From contig NZ_CP089848.1 in assembly GCF_021266465.1 (NCBI RefSeq), forward strand, positions 4,386,629-4,450,628: a DNA stretch of 64,000 bases, written 5' to 3'. The position numbers and the translations under genes are program-made. Position 1 is the first letter of the stretch, and every line of letters starts with the position of its first letter. Positions 1-8,639 of the stretch are shown here, one piece after another. The notes beneath the pieces are model-generated. The model was given only the letters and a program-made list of their open reading frames with translations, searched no databases and was not told the DNA's origin. Source of the DNA: Paralcaligenes sp. KSB-10 (GTDB lineage Bacteria > Pseudomonadota > Gammaproteobacteria > Burkholderiales > Burkholderiaceae_B).

Positions 1-827
1 AGCAGCGCCGCATGAGAGGGCGCTTGCTCTATTTTTATATCAAGTACCGTTGTCAGCCCCCCCAGTCCCTGGGCTCCAATACCCAGGGCATTGATGCGTT
101 CGAAGAGTTCGAGCCGCAGCGAATCCACATTGTTTTTAGGTTCGTGTTGCCGCAGTTCGTGCATATTTATCGGGGCGAATAAAGACCGTTTGGCCATGAA
201 CATGGCCTGTTCCGGACTGCCGCCTATGCCAACGCCAAGAACTCCCGGCGGGCACCACCCGGCTCCCATTCCAGGCAATTGATTGACTATCCAGTCGGAA
301 ATCGAATCGCTGGGATTGAGCATGGCGTAACGCGCCTTGACATCGCCGCCGCCGCCTTTGGCGGCTACAAGCACTTCCAGCGTATTGCCTTCCACCAGCT
401 CTGTGTGAACGATGGCCGGTGTATTGTTGCCGGTGTTGATCCGGCTACCCAATGGCCCATGGATCATGGACGCCCGCAAGGGATTGGCCGCGCAGGTATA
501 GGCTTCGGCCACCGCCTGATTGGCCAGTGCCTGCAGGCTGCGTGTGCCGCCGGTGTGGCCGGTGTCTTGAATGCGCGCGTCCATGCCCATCCGGAAGAAT
601 ACATGAGTCACGCCTGTATCTTGGCAGATCGGACGATGGGCGTGGGCGCAGAGTTTGCTGTTGATGAGCAATTGGAGCAGAGCGTTTCGGGCCGGCGCGT
701 GCGTTTCCGATTTATATGCCTGTTTAATGGCAAGGAGGAAATCGGTGGGGTGATAGTAGCTGACGTACTGCAGTGCGTCAGCAATGCTTTTGATCACATC
801 GTCGGCTTTTATGCTTTGTGTAGCCAT
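1..827 (-). CDS. Class I fumarate hydratase alpha subunit (partial, cut by the window edge)
   Basis: My reverse-strand translation is open from the ATG at 827 to base 1 (275 residues), so the C-terminus lies outside the window. It matches the alpha part of oxygen-sensitive [4Fe-4S] class I fumarases and tartrate dehydratases. CQDTG at residues 68-72 and CPPGVLGVGIGG starting at C192 carry two of the three expected cluster cysteines, and KGGGG lies at 158-162. The third cysteine would be in the missing part. The enzyme would hydrate fumarate to malate or act on a related hydroxy diacid. It is last in a minus-strand run with the Bug receptor (30-bp gap) and a lyase that should release fumarate, so fumarase activity is the simplest reading. 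A separate beta subunit is expected just outside the window. Confidence 0.9.
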   Translation of the reverse strand, partial: MATQSIKADDVIKSIADALQYVSYYHPTDFLLAIKQAYKSETHAPARNALLQLLINSKLCAHAHRPICQDTGVTHVFFRMGMDARIQDTGHTGGTRSLQALANQAVAEAYTCAANPLRASMIHGPLGSRINTGNNTPAIVHTELVEGNTLEVLVAAKGGGGDVKARYAMLNPSDSISDWIVNQLPGMGAGWCPPGVLGVGIGGSPEQAMFMAKRSLFAPINMHELRQHEPKNNVDSLRLELFERINALGIGAQGLGGLTTVLDIKIEQAPSHAAL

Positions 828-857
828 GTTATATGAGGCCGTCAGGGTGAGGCATTT

Positions 858-1838
858 CTATTTAAGGCTGATGCCGGCTTTCTTGATGACTTCCGCCCAG
901 CGCGCGCCTTCGTCAATAGTGAATTGCTGGAAAGCCTTGGGTGCATAGTCGGCGTCCGGGAGCAGGAGTATGCCCTGGTCGGCCATCTTCTGAGTAAAGC
1001 TCTTGTCTTGCATCGCACGTCCATAGGCTTGGTATAGCGTTTGTATTACCTTGTCGGGAGTGCCTTTGGGTGCATACAAGCCATACCATGTGGATACCTG
1101 GAAGCCAGGGATGGCACTTTCCTTTAGTGTGGGGACGTTGGGGAACTGCTCCATGCGATTGGCAGCCGTCAAGGCCAGAGCGCGTACCTTCTTCCCTTGG
1201 GTCTGGGGCAGTGCCGTGTTTGTCTGGTCGAACATGGCATCCACCTGGCCGCCGATAAGGTCATTGAGCGCCGGCCCCGCTCCCTTATACGCAATGGGTT
1301 GAATCTGTATCCCGGCTTTGCTGGCGAACATGGCGGCTACCAGATGCGAGGTGGAGCCCACACCGGCGTTGCCGAAATTGAGCCGCTCAGGGTTTTTCTT
1401 GCCGAAGGCAATCAGCCCGTCGACGGTTTTATAGGGCGATTTTTCGCCGACGAGCAAGACTAAAGGCGTATCCGGAAAGCGAAAGACTGCTTCGAAGTCT
1501 TTGGTGGGGCTGTAGGGCAGTTTGGGGTACAGGGACGGTGCGGCAGCCATGTAACCGATGTGGCCCACCAGAAAGGTATAGCCGTCGGGCTCCGCCCGCG
1601 ATGCTTTGGCGGCGCCTATGGTGCCTCCGGCGCCAGGCACATTCTCCACCAATATGGTTTCCTTGAGTTCCTGCGATACCTTGTTGGCGATATTACGCGC
1701 CATGGCGTCGGTAGGGCCTCCAGCGGAAAATGGAACAATCCATGTAATGGCGTGGTTTGGATAGTTTTCCGCCGCGTGGACGGCAAAAATCGGATTAAGC
1801 AATATCGTGGCGGCTACAGCCGCAATTCGTTTTTTCAT
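858..1838 (-). CDS. Bug-family (TctC-like) solute receptor of a tripartite tricarboxylate transporter
   Basis: This is a 326-residue periplasmic binding protein. The start at 1838 has GAGGAAG just upstream and begins directly with a Sec signal peptide (MKKR, hydrophobic core, predicted cleavage near residue 22 after VHA). An in-frame start 13 codons upstream would bury the signal. The mature protein has the family hallmark VPFSAGGPTD at 35-44 and the usual length. Bug proteins bind carboxylates and hand them to TctAB permeases. No tctA or tctB is adjacent, so this is an orphan receptor. It sits between the lyase and fumarase genes and probably captures their substrate. The ligand cannot be read from sequence. 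Confidence 0.93.
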   Translation of the reverse strand: MKKRIAAVAATILLNPIFAVHAAENYPNHAITWIVPFSAGGPTDAMARNIANKVSQELKETILVENVPGAGGTIGAAKASRAEPDGYTFLVGHIGYMAAAPSLYPKLPYSPTKDFEAVFRFPDTPLVLLVGEKSPYKTVDGLIAFGKKNPERLNFGNAGVGSTSHLVAAMFASKAGIQIQPIAYKGAGPALNDLIGGQVDAMFDQTNTALPQTQGKKVRALALTAANRMEQFPNVPTLKESAIPGFQVSTWYGLYAPKGTPDKVIQTLYQAYGRAMQDKSFTQKMADQGILLLPDADYAPKAFQQFTIDEGARWAEVIKKAGISLK

Positions 1839-1880
1839 GGTTGTCTTCCTCGTCTTTTGGCAGGTGTATGAATGCAATGC

Positions 1881-3227
1881 TCAGGGGCGGTCGAAGTTGC
1901 GCATTCTGTCGACCATTTGTGGTGCGCAACCCAGGTAATTCAATGGGTTGCACAAATCCTCGATACTTTTTTTGTCCATCCGCGAGGAAATGGCCGGTTC
2001 GTCGCAGAGGACGTCGGATAGCTGAAGGCCTGTCTTGGCGGCCTTGCGGCAGGCGTCGTACACCACATCGTGCGCCGTCTGGCGGCCGATGTGCGGTGCC
2101 AGGCCCATCATTACCGCTTCGGCGACAATCAGGCCGCCAGACAGATCCAGGTTGCTGCGCATGCGCGCGGCATCAACCTCCAGGCCGCCCAGCATGAATT
2201 TCGCTTGATGCAATGAACCGGCTGTGAGTACGAAGGCTTCGGGAATCGTCGACCATTCAATGTGCCAGGGCCCCGTCGCACGCTCAAAGTCGTGCAACAT
2301 GGCATCCAGAGCCAGTCCGGCATGCTGGCGCACGGTTCTGGATGCACTCCACATAAGTTCGCATGAAATCGGATTGCGTTTCTGCGGCATGGTGCTGGAT
2401 GCTCCACGGCCTTTTACAAACGGCTCGAATGCTTCGCCAAGCTCGTTGGTCATCATCAGCATCACGTCCAATGCGATTTTTCCCAGTGTCGCGGTTATCA
2501 GGCCAAGGAATTGCACTGCTTCGGCCAGGCCGTCGCGTGCGACATGCCAGGTGACGGGGGTCGCACCCAGTTTGAGTTCGGCCATAAGGGCCGCGTGCAC
2601 AGCTAACCCCTGATTTCCCAAAGAGGCCAGCGTGCCTGCGGCACCGCCGAATTGGCCGACCAGTACGCGCGGCCTGAGCTGGGCCAGTCGTTCGCGATGG
2701 CGGCGAATCATCAACAGCCACACGGCGGCTTTGTAGCCAAAAGTAATGGGCAAGGCATGTTGCAGATGTGTGCGGCCGGCCATCGGCGTGTCGCGGTAAT
2801 GCCCGGCCAAGCCGTCGAGCAAGTCATCGAGCTCGGCCAAATCGGCGTCGATCAGGGCAAGTGCGTCGCGGATTTGCAGCACGGTGGCGGTATCCATGAT
2901 GTCTTGCGTTGTTGCGCCCCAATGCAGATATTCGCCTTCGGAGCCGCAAATTTTCGAGAGCTGGTGTACCAGCGGCAGGATGGGGTAGCCGACGATTTCG
3001 GTTTCTTCCTTGAGCAATTTCATGTCGATCTTCGCGGCGTCGGCGCGCGATGCGATTGCCGTGGCCGCGGCCTGGGGTATTACGCCCAGCCGTCCTTGTA
3101 CGGTGGCGAGAGCGACTTCAGTCTCGATGTATCGTTGTATGGTGGCATGGTCGTCGAATACGGAACGCATGGCCGGGGTGCCGAACATATCTTTGAAAAT
3201 GGCGGAGTCGAGAACGGAAACAGGCAT
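1881..3227 (-). CDS. Adenylosuccinate lyase / carboxymuconate cycloisomerase-family lyase
   Basis: This 448-residue protein belongs to the fumarase/aspartase superfamily. It has three conserved blocks: LHWGATTQDIMDT at 101-113, GRTHLQHALP at 151-160 and the signature loop SSTMPQKRNP at 277-286. Members remove a group by beta-elimination, usually yielding fumarate, or cycloisomerise carboxymuconate. The protein is unlikely to be housekeeping PurB, because it sits with a Bug receptor and a fumarase and is divergent from a GntR regulator. A C-N or C-C lyase acting on a fumarate-yielding carboxylate is my inference. PcaB-type cycloisomerase is the main alternative. It is first in the operon; the 41-bp gap to the receptor gene suggests co-transcription. 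Confidence 0.85.
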   Translation of the reverse strand: MPVSVLDSAIFKDMFGTPAMRSVFDDHATIQRYIETEVALATVQGRLGVIPQAAATAIASRADAAKIDMKLLKEETEIVGYPILPLVHQLSKICGSEGEYLHWGATTQDIMDTATVLQIRDALALIDADLAELDDLLDGLAGHYRDTPMAGRTHLQHALPITFGYKAAVWLLMIRRHRERLAQLRPRVLVGQFGGAAGTLASLGNQGLAVHAALMAELKLGATPVTWHVARDGLAEAVQFLGLITATLGKIALDVMLMMTNELGEAFEPFVKGRGASSTMPQKRNPISCELMWSASRTVRQHAGLALDAMLHDFERATGPWHIEWSTIPEAFVLTAGSLHQAKFMLGGLEVDAARMRSNLDLSGGLIVAEAVMMGLAPHIGRQTAHDVVYDACRKAAKTGLQLSDVLCDEPAISSRMDKKSIEDLCNPLNYLGCAPQMVDRMRNFDRP

Positions 3228-3273
3228 TATTAATGTACGCTCAAATAAAGTTGTACGAACATATTATGGCCGT

Positions 3274-3301
3274 CGAAATAATCTGTCAATCAATTATTTC
3301 G
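3274..3301. promoter_or_regulatory. Inverted repeat, probable operator of the divergent GntR/lyase promoter
   Basis: A perfect 9-bp inverted repeat (CGAAATAAT, 10-bp spacer, ATTATTTCG) lies in the 173-bp gap between the lyase start (3227) and the gntR start (3401). The same gap holds TGTACG twice, at 3234-3239 and 3252-3257, exactly 18 bp apart. Autoregulation by the GntR protein is inferred from position only. Confidence 0.5.
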
Positions 3302-3400
3302 GTGTGATTGTCCGTTGCCGTCTTCATGAGATTTCCGTTCGCCGCTGGATTGGGCGGGCGGAGACGTTAGAATTGACGCAACTTCCTTCAGCCTTATGAC

Positions 3401-4123
3401 ATGACAGCCATCCGCTACACAAAAATCTCCGAAATTCTGGCGCGCCGCATCGCCGAGCAGCGGTATCCCGTTGGGTCTGTGATGCCCACGGAAAAAGAAC
3501 TGGTTGAAGAGTTTGATGCAAGCCGCCACACAGTGCGCGCGGCATTGCGCCAGCTGCAGGATTTGCGTTTGATTTCTCGTCGGCGTGGCAGTGGAACGAT
3601 TGTCGAGTCCATGTCGCCCAGTACCGGTTTTAGCCAGTCCTTGTCCTCTCTTGACGATTTGATCCAACTGGCGGCAAGTACCCCGCGCCAGTTGCAGAAG
3701 GTTCAGGAAATCGTGGCGGATATCGAACTGGCCAGCGAGTTGGGCGTCGGCCCCGGCACGCGGTGGCTCAAGTTCACCTCAGTGCGTGCGGGCGCCGATG
3801 ATATGCCGATAGTCTGGACAGATGTGTATGTTGATGCTCGCTATGGCGAGATCAGGAAATTTGTGAAGGCAAATCCGGATCGCCTGATTTCCGAGCTGAT
3901 AGAAGCTCATTACGGGCGACGAATAGTCACGGTTGAGCAAGGCATAACAGCCTGCCGTTTGCCTTCGCCTGTGGCCAGGATGCTGCGCGCGGAGACCGGT
4001 TCGCCGGGCTTGTCGATTTTGCGACAGTATCGCGACCAGGGTGGCACACTGCTCGAGGTGTCTACGTCCTTCTACCCGGCGGGACGTTATAAATTCTCGA
4101 CCACCCTGGTTAGAGAAAAATAG
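3401..4123 (+). CDS. GntR-family (HutC/UTRA type) transcriptional regulator
   Basis: This is a 240-residue regulator. Residues about 5-70 form the GntR winged helix (PVGSVMPTEKELVEEF, then the recognition helix SRHTVRAALRQL and the wing RRRGSGTIVE). Residues about 95-235 match the UTRA ligand-binding fold. HutC-type members normally repress catabolic operons until a pathway metabolite binds. It is transcribed away from the lyase/Bug/fumarase operon and converges on the aminotransferase gene with a 4-bp gap. Control of the lyase operon through the inverted repeat in the intergenic region is likely. Confidence 0.92.
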   Translation: MTAIRYTKISEILARRIAEQRYPVGSVMPTEKELVEEFDASRHTVRAALRQLQDLRLISRRRGSGTIVESMSPSTGFSQSLSSLDDLIQLAASTPRQLQKVQEIVADIELASELGVGPGTRWLKFTSVRAGADDMPIVWTDVYVDARYGEIRKFVKANPDRLISELIEAHYGRRIVTVEQGITACRLPSPVARMLRAETGSPGLSILRQYRDQGGTLLEVSTSFYPAGRYKFSTTLVREK

Positions 4124-4127
4124 CCGC

Positions 4128-5255
4128 CTAGACGATCTCGTCCAGGGCCTTTGCCAGGCGTGCCGTTGTGCGCTCGATGTTGTGCAGCTTGTCCAGGCCG
4201 AACAGCCCGATACGAAATGTCTTGAAATCGGCGGGTTCGTCGCATTGCAGCGGTACGCCCGCGGCGGCCTGCAAACCCGCCTGTGTGAATTTTTTGGCGG
4301 AGTGTATGCCTTCGTCGTCGGTATAGCTGACGACGACGCCGGGCGCTTCAAAGCCCTTTGCCGCGACGCTCTTGAAGCCTTTCCCGGCCAGCAGCGCGCG
4401 TACTTTGTCGCCGAGCTGCTGCTGTTCCGCGCGAACCTTGTCGAAGCCATACGCTTGCGTCTCGGCCATGACGTTGCGCAGGACGGTGAGGGCATCGGTG
4501 GGCATGGTGGCGTGGTAGGCAAAGCCGCCTTGCTCGTAGGCTTCCATGATCTGCATCCATTTGCGCAAATCGCAGGCAAAGCTGGTGCTGACGGTCGAGT
4601 CGATTCTTTCCCGCGCCAGGGCGCTTAGCATTACCAGCGCGCAACACGCCGAGGCGCTCCAGCCTTTTTGCGGCGCGCTGATCAGCACATCCACCCCAAT
4701 CGCCTGCATGTCGACCCAGAGGGCTCCGGACGCGATGCAGTCCAGCACAAAGAGCCCCCCTTCGGCATGCACGGCGTCGGCGACTTTTCGCATATAGGCG
4801 TCGGGCAGCAATATTCCGGAGGCGGTTTCGACATGAGGGGCGAACACGACATCGGGTTTGTTTGCCTTGATCGCGGCGAGCACCTCTTCGATAGGAGGGG
4901 GCGCGAACGCCGCTTGCCTGCCGTTTTCGGCCGGGCGTGCTTTGAGCACAGTGGTGGCCGAAGGTATGCCGCCCATGTCGAAAATCTGGCTCCAGCGGAA
5001 ACTGAACCATCCGGTGCGGATAACAAGGCATCGCTTGTTTGTGGCAAATTGCCGCGCCACCGCTTCCATGCCGAAGGTGCCGCTGCCGGGCACCACAATG
5101 GCCGACTGCGCGTTGTAGACGCGTTTCAATGTTTTGGAGATGTCTTTCATTACGTCTTGAAAAACATGCGACATATGATTTATTGCACGGTCGGTGTAGA
5201 CCACGGAATATTCCAGAAGTCCGTCGGGATCGATATTGGGCAGTAGGCTAGGCAA
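4128..5255 (-). CDS. Class V PLP-dependent aminotransferase (alanine/serine-glyoxylate type)
   Basis: This is a 375-residue fold-type I PLP enzyme. The PLP lysine is K197 in APQKGWS. The motifs PGSGTFGME (57-64) and DCIASGALWVD (172-182) fit the cofactor phosphate and ring sites. The start is a TTG at 5255 with AGGAG seven bases upstream. The next ATG (codon 28) would delete the conserved N-terminal strand, so TTG is preferred. Relatives transfer amino groups from alanine or serine to glyoxylate. It lies tail to tail with gntR. Processing of the amino product released by the neighbouring lyase is possible, but this is inference. Confidence 0.88.
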   Translation of the reverse strand: MPSLLPNIDPDGLLEYSVVYTDRAINHMSHVFQDVMKDISKTLKRVYNAQSAIVVPGSGTFGMEAVARQFATNKRCLVIRTGWFSFRWSQIFDMGGIPSATTVLKARPAENGRQAAFAPPPIEEVLAAIKANKPDVVFAPHVETASGILLPDAYMRKVADAVHAEGGLFVLDCIASGALWVDMQAIGVDVLISAPQKGWSASACCALVMLSALARERIDSTVSTSFACDLRKWMQIMEAYEQGGFAYHATMPTDALTVLRNVMAETQAYGFDKVRAEQQQLGDKVRALLAGKGFKSVAAKGFEAPGVVVSYTDDEGIHSAKKFTQAGLQAAAGVPLQCDEPADFKTFRIGLFGLDKLHNIERTTARLAKALDEIV

Positions 5256-5452
5256 GTTTCTTCTCCTGGAGGAAAGAATGGGATCGGCACGGTCAATTCA
5301 AGGTGAAAGACCAGGAGCATTTCGCTCTCCCAAAGCAATGTCGACCTCGGTGTACTTCTGGCCTGATTTTAGACCATTGTGGTCGAATGATAGGCAAATC
5401 CGGCTTGACCGTATAATTTTCCTCTAAACAAATTTGGTAGCGCCAGGTTCGT

Positions 5453-6607
5453 ATGCCGCAGCAATCCACCACTCCCGCTTTTCTTACTCAACTGCAGGCG
5501 CGCCATCTCTGGTTGCGCGCTCAAAGGCTCGACACTGTAGCGCCGTTCGGCAACGGTGCGAAAGCCACTCTGGCGGCGATTGAGCATTTGGGTTATGTGC
5601 AGATCGACACCATCAATGTGATCGAACGCAGCCATCACCATATTCTGTGGACGCGAATTCCGTCCTATCAGCGCCGCCACTTGCACCAGGCGCAGACTGT
5701 CGACAAGACCATTTTCGAGTACTGGACGCATGCCCTGTCTTATGTCCCAACCCGCGATCTGAAGTTTTTCGTGGCCGATATGAAGCTCCATCAAAAGTCG
5801 CCGAAAAGCTGGTACAGCTCTGTGACTCAAGGTGATCTTCGCAAGGTTCTTACTCGTATTCGGAGTGAGGGCGCATTGTCGATACGCGATATCAGCGACG
5901 ATACGCTGGTTGAGAAAGACCACGCGTGGGCAAGCCGCAAGCCTTCGAAGCGGGCTCTGCAGTTCGCTTTCTACGCGGGCAAGCTGGCTGTCAGCGAGCG
6001 CGTCGGCATGTTGAAAACGTACGAGCTCATGGACCGGCACTTCCAGTGGGACAGCCCGCCCAAAAGCGCTTCGGAGAGCCAAACCATTGAATACTTGCTC
6101 GACAGGGCGCTTAGATCGCAAGGGATCGCAAGCCTGGACTCAATCTGCCACTTGAATGCGAAACGCAAGCCTCTTGTCCGACGTGCCATTGAAACCCGCC
6201 TGCGCCGCGGGCTTCTGGTTCCTGTGGCCGTCGAGGGCGCGGGCAGGCTGGAGCATTGGGCTTGCCCGGAAATGCTGGCCGACATCCCAGAGGCGGTCGA
6301 AGGCATACATGTGCTTTCGCCGTTCGATCCGCTGGTAATCCAGCGCAAGAGGCTGGATTTGTTCTTCGGCTACAAGCATGTGTTCGAGGCCTATGTGCCC
6401 AAGGAAAAACGCATCTACGGGTATATGGGCCTGCCTGTGCTGGTCGACGGAGAAATCGTTGCGGTGGTTGATCTGAAGGCCGACCGCGAGCGCCGCAAGC
6501 TGCTGCTGCAGCAATGGAGCTGGGTAGGCCAAGGCAAGGCATCCCGGCATAAAAAGCGGATCGAGGAAAAACTCCACGAGTTTGAACGGTTCCAGTTTGC
6601 GCCCTGA
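5453..6607 (+). CDS. ycaQ: YcaQ/AlkX-type DNA glycosylase (winged-helix HTH_42 family)
   Basis: This 384-residue protein matches the winged-helix glycosylases that remove alkylated bases and unhook interstrand crosslinks. The catalytic signature of the AlkX branch, Q-hydrophobic-D, is present as Q50-I51-D52. The AlkZ branch would have Q-x-Q. The tail carries the family blocks LSPFDPLVIQRKR and GYMGLPVLVDGEIV, followed by a basic C-terminus. The ATG at 5453 follows a weak AGG. The gene ends 32 bp before a LexA box that belongs to the next gene, so two DNA-damage-related signals are adjacent. Family assignment is firm; the exact lesion is not readable. Confidence 0.88.
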   Translation: MPQQSTTPAFLTQLQARHLWLRAQRLDTVAPFGNGAKATLAAIEHLGYVQIDTINVIERSHHHILWTRIPSYQRRHLHQAQTVDKTIFEYWTHALSYVPTRDLKFFVADMKLHQKSPKSWYSSVTQGDLRKVLTRIRSEGALSIRDISDDTLVEKDHAWASRKPSKRALQFAFYAGKLAVSERVGMLKTYELMDRHFQWDSPPKSASESQTIEYLLDRALRSQGIASLDSICHLNAKRKPLVRRAIETRLRRGLLVPVAVEGAGRLEHWACPEMLADIPEAVEGIHVLSPFDPLVIQRKRLDLFFGYKHVFEAYVPKEKRIYGYMGLPVLVDGEIVAVVDLKADRERRKLLLQQWSWVGQGKASRHKKRIEEKLHEFERFQFAP

Positions 6608-6639
6608 ACGGGAAGTGCATGGGCAAGGCGATCGATATA

Positions 6640-6659
6640 TACTGTGTAAATATACAGTA
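6640..6659 (+). promoter_or_regulatory. LexA (SOS) box
   Basis: TACTGTGTAAATATACAGTA differs from the enterobacterial LexA consensus at only two central positions and keeps CTGT-N8-ACAG. The palindrome extends to perfect 11-bp arms at 6635-6645 and 6654-6664. It ends 17 bp before the start codon of the radical SAM gene, a repressing position. Confidence 0.92.
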
Positions 6660-6676
6660 TATATTGGGGCTTTCCT

Positions 6677-7747
6677 ATGCAAACAACGCCAATCAAGGGA
6701 AGAGGCAGCGTTTCGAACAAGGTTTCGCGTTTCGAGGCGCTTGAACGGGAGCCATTCGACGACGAGTGGGCGCCGGATGATCAAGACGCCGCGCCAAAGC
6801 CGGCCACGACGGTTTTTTTCGAAGAGGCCAGGTCGGTTATTTCCCGCAACCAGTCACCAGACCTGTATTTCGAGCAGTCCATCAACCCGTACCGAGGCTG
6901 TGAGCATGGTTGCGTGTACTGCTATGCGCGGCCCACGCATGCTTACCTGAATCATTCTCCCGGCCTGGATTTTGAAACGAAGCTGTATGCCAAGGACAAC
7001 GCGGCCAGCGTGCTGCGCAAGGAGTTGTCGCATCCATCTTACGTACCCAGGCTTATCGCGCTGGGGGCCAATACCGATCCGTACCAGCCGATCGAACGGC
7101 GGCTGCGCATAACGGCTTCGATCCTGGCGGTTCTCGAAGAATTCAGCCATCCCGTTGCCATTACGACGAAATCGGCGTCCGTGACGCAAGACATCGAGCT
7201 GCTTGCGCGCATGGCCGGCAAGAACCTGGTTCAAGTCTGCATCTCGGTGAGCTCGCTCGACCGGAACCTGGCCAGAACACTGGAGCCGCGCGCCAGCACT
7301 CCTGGGGCCCGCATGGACGCCATCCGGGCGCTTGACCAGGCGGGGATCCCTACGGGGGTGATCGTCGCCCCTGTCATCCCTGCGCTGAACGACTGCGACA
7401 TGGAAAAGATCTTGTTCAGCGCTAAAGAGGCCGGCGCCACAGACGCCTGGTATGTGCTCCTGCGGCTGCCGCTGGAAATCTCCGAACTGTTTCGTGAATG
7501 GCTGGCCGCGCATCAGCCCTTGAAGGAAAAGCATGTCATGAATCTGATCAGGCAGATGCGGGGCGGCAAGGCGTACGACTCGGATTTTAAAACCCGAATG
7601 AGGGGCACAGGGGTCTTTGCCGATCTGCTCGAACAGCGTTTTCAAAAAGCGTGTGCGAAAGCGGGGCTGAACCAGGGCCGAAAGCGCTTGAGCACCGAGT
7701 TCTTTCGTCGGCCGCCCGAACGCAAGGCCCAGCTAAACCTGTTCTGA
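6677..7747 (+). CDS. PA0069-family radical SAM protein, SOS-controlled
   Basis: This is a 356-residue protein with the radical SAM cluster motif C75-x3-C79-x2-C82 in the context NPYRGCEHGCVYCYARPTH. It belongs to the PA0069 / SplB-like branch of the superfamily. The N-terminal 45 residues are polar and probably disordered. Its biochemical reaction is not established to my knowledge. The near-perfect LexA box just upstream puts it in the DNA-damage response, and I recall the Pseudomonas aeruginosa homologue being reported in the LexA regulon. It follows a DNA glycosylase gene on the same strand. It converges on a PEP-mutase-family gene 29 bp away. Confidence 0.92.
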   Translation: MQTTPIKGRGSVSNKVSRFEALEREPFDDEWAPDDQDAAPKPATTVFFEEARSVISRNQSPDLYFEQSINPYRGCEHGCVYCYARPTHAYLNHSPGLDFETKLYAKDNAASVLRKELSHPSYVPRLIALGANTDPYQPIERRLRITASILAVLEEFSHPVAITTKSASVTQDIELLARMAGKNLVQVCISVSSLDRNLARTLEPRASTPGARMDAIRALDQAGIPTGVIVAPVIPALNDCDMEKILFSAKEAGATDAWYVLLRLPLEISELFREWLAAHQPLKEKHVMNLIRQMRGGKAYDSDFKTRMRGTGVFADLLEQRFQKACAKAGLNQGRKRLSTEFFRRPPERKAQLNLF

Positions 7748-7776
7748 AAAATGTGCCCGATCCATTACTGCCTGGG

Positions 7777-8595
7777 CTAGCGAAATAATGAATTGAGTTC
7801 CGCGCCCGGCGCGGCGTCGGCAAATCCGTCGAAGCGGCCTTGTTCCGCTATGGCGCGGGCGGCGCGTGTAAACCCGCCCCAGGCCGACCGCGCAAGCGCG
7901 CCGCCAACGCTGACGCGCCGCACACCGAGTTCGGCAATGTCCTTCAGGGTGAGTTCACTGGCCGATCCGACGAGCAGATTGAACGGCTTGGGCGCAACGG
8001 CGGCGACCAGGGCGGCGATCTGCTCTCGCGTGCGTATGCCTGGCGCATAAAGGCAGTCCGCGCCGGCCTCCGCATAGGCCTGGAGCCTGGCGATTGTGTC
8101 GTCGAGGTCCGGCCGTCCCGCGAAGAAGTTCTCGGCCCGCCCCACCAACAGGGTATCCCCGCCCGCCTCGTCGATGGCGCTGCGCGCCGCCTTGATCCTG
8201 GCGACCGCGACGTCGATGTCATAAAGCGGCTTGGCCGGGTCGCCTGTCGAGTCTTCGATCGATAGCCCCGCCACACCGGTCTCGATTGCCAGCCGCACGC
8301 TTTGCGCCACACCTTGCGCATCGGAGGCGAAGCCGCTTTCAAAGTCCGCATTCACCGGCAGATCGGTTGCCGCAACCATGTCCCGCAAATGGGAAAGAAC
8401 GATCTCGCGCGAGAGTGCGCCATCGGAATGGCCCTGCGACCAGGCAAAGCCCGAGCTTGTCGTGGCCAGTGCCTTGAAGCCCAGCCCCTGCAGGTAGCGT
8501 GCGCTGCCGGCATCCCAGGGATTGGGCAGCACAAAGCAGCCTCGTTCATGAAGGGAGCGAAAGGCGGCGCGTTTTTCAGCGATGGTACGGGTCAT
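7777..8595 (-). CDS. Isocitrate lyase / PEP mutase family enzyme
   Basis: This 272-residue TIM-barrel protein begins with FVLPNPWDAGSARYLQGLGF (about 21-40), followed by TTSSGFAWS and the metal-site strand NADFESGF. GLSIEDSTGD carries the next acidic ligands. These are typical of the PEP mutase / carboxyphosphonate mutase branch. The isocitrate lyase KKCGH motif is absent. Members cleave or form C-C or P-C bonds of 2-oxo/hydroxy acids; many genomic copies such as this have no proven substrate. A strong ribosome site, AGGAGG, precedes the ATG. It lies 44 bp downstream of msrA on the same strand. Confidence 0.88.
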   Translation of the reverse strand: MTRTIAEKRAAFRSLHERGCFVLPNPWDAGSARYLQGLGFKALATTSSGFAWSQGHSDGALSREIVLSHLRDMVAATDLPVNADFESGFASDAQGVAQSVRLAIETGVAGLSIEDSTGDPAKPLYDIDVAVARIKAARSAIDEAGGDTLLVGRAENFFAGRPDLDDTIARLQAYAEAGADCLYAPGIRTREQIAALVAAVAPKPFNLLVGSASELTLKDIAELGVRRVSVGGALARSAWGGFTRAARAIAEQGRFDGFADAAPGAELNSLFR

Positions 8596-8639
8596 GGGGC
8601 CCTCCTCTGTTCGGTGGTGGGGGTTGGGAAACAGAACCT

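Noticed and set aside
279..836. 185-codon plus-strand frame at the left edge
   Set aside because: It is antisense to the class I fumarase frame, which has cluster-cysteine motifs and family blocks; the plus frame resembles nothing.
1881..3227. Housekeeping adenylosuccinate lyase PurB
   Set aside because: The signature fits the superfamily only; the catabolic neighbours and Bug receptor make a purine role unlikely.
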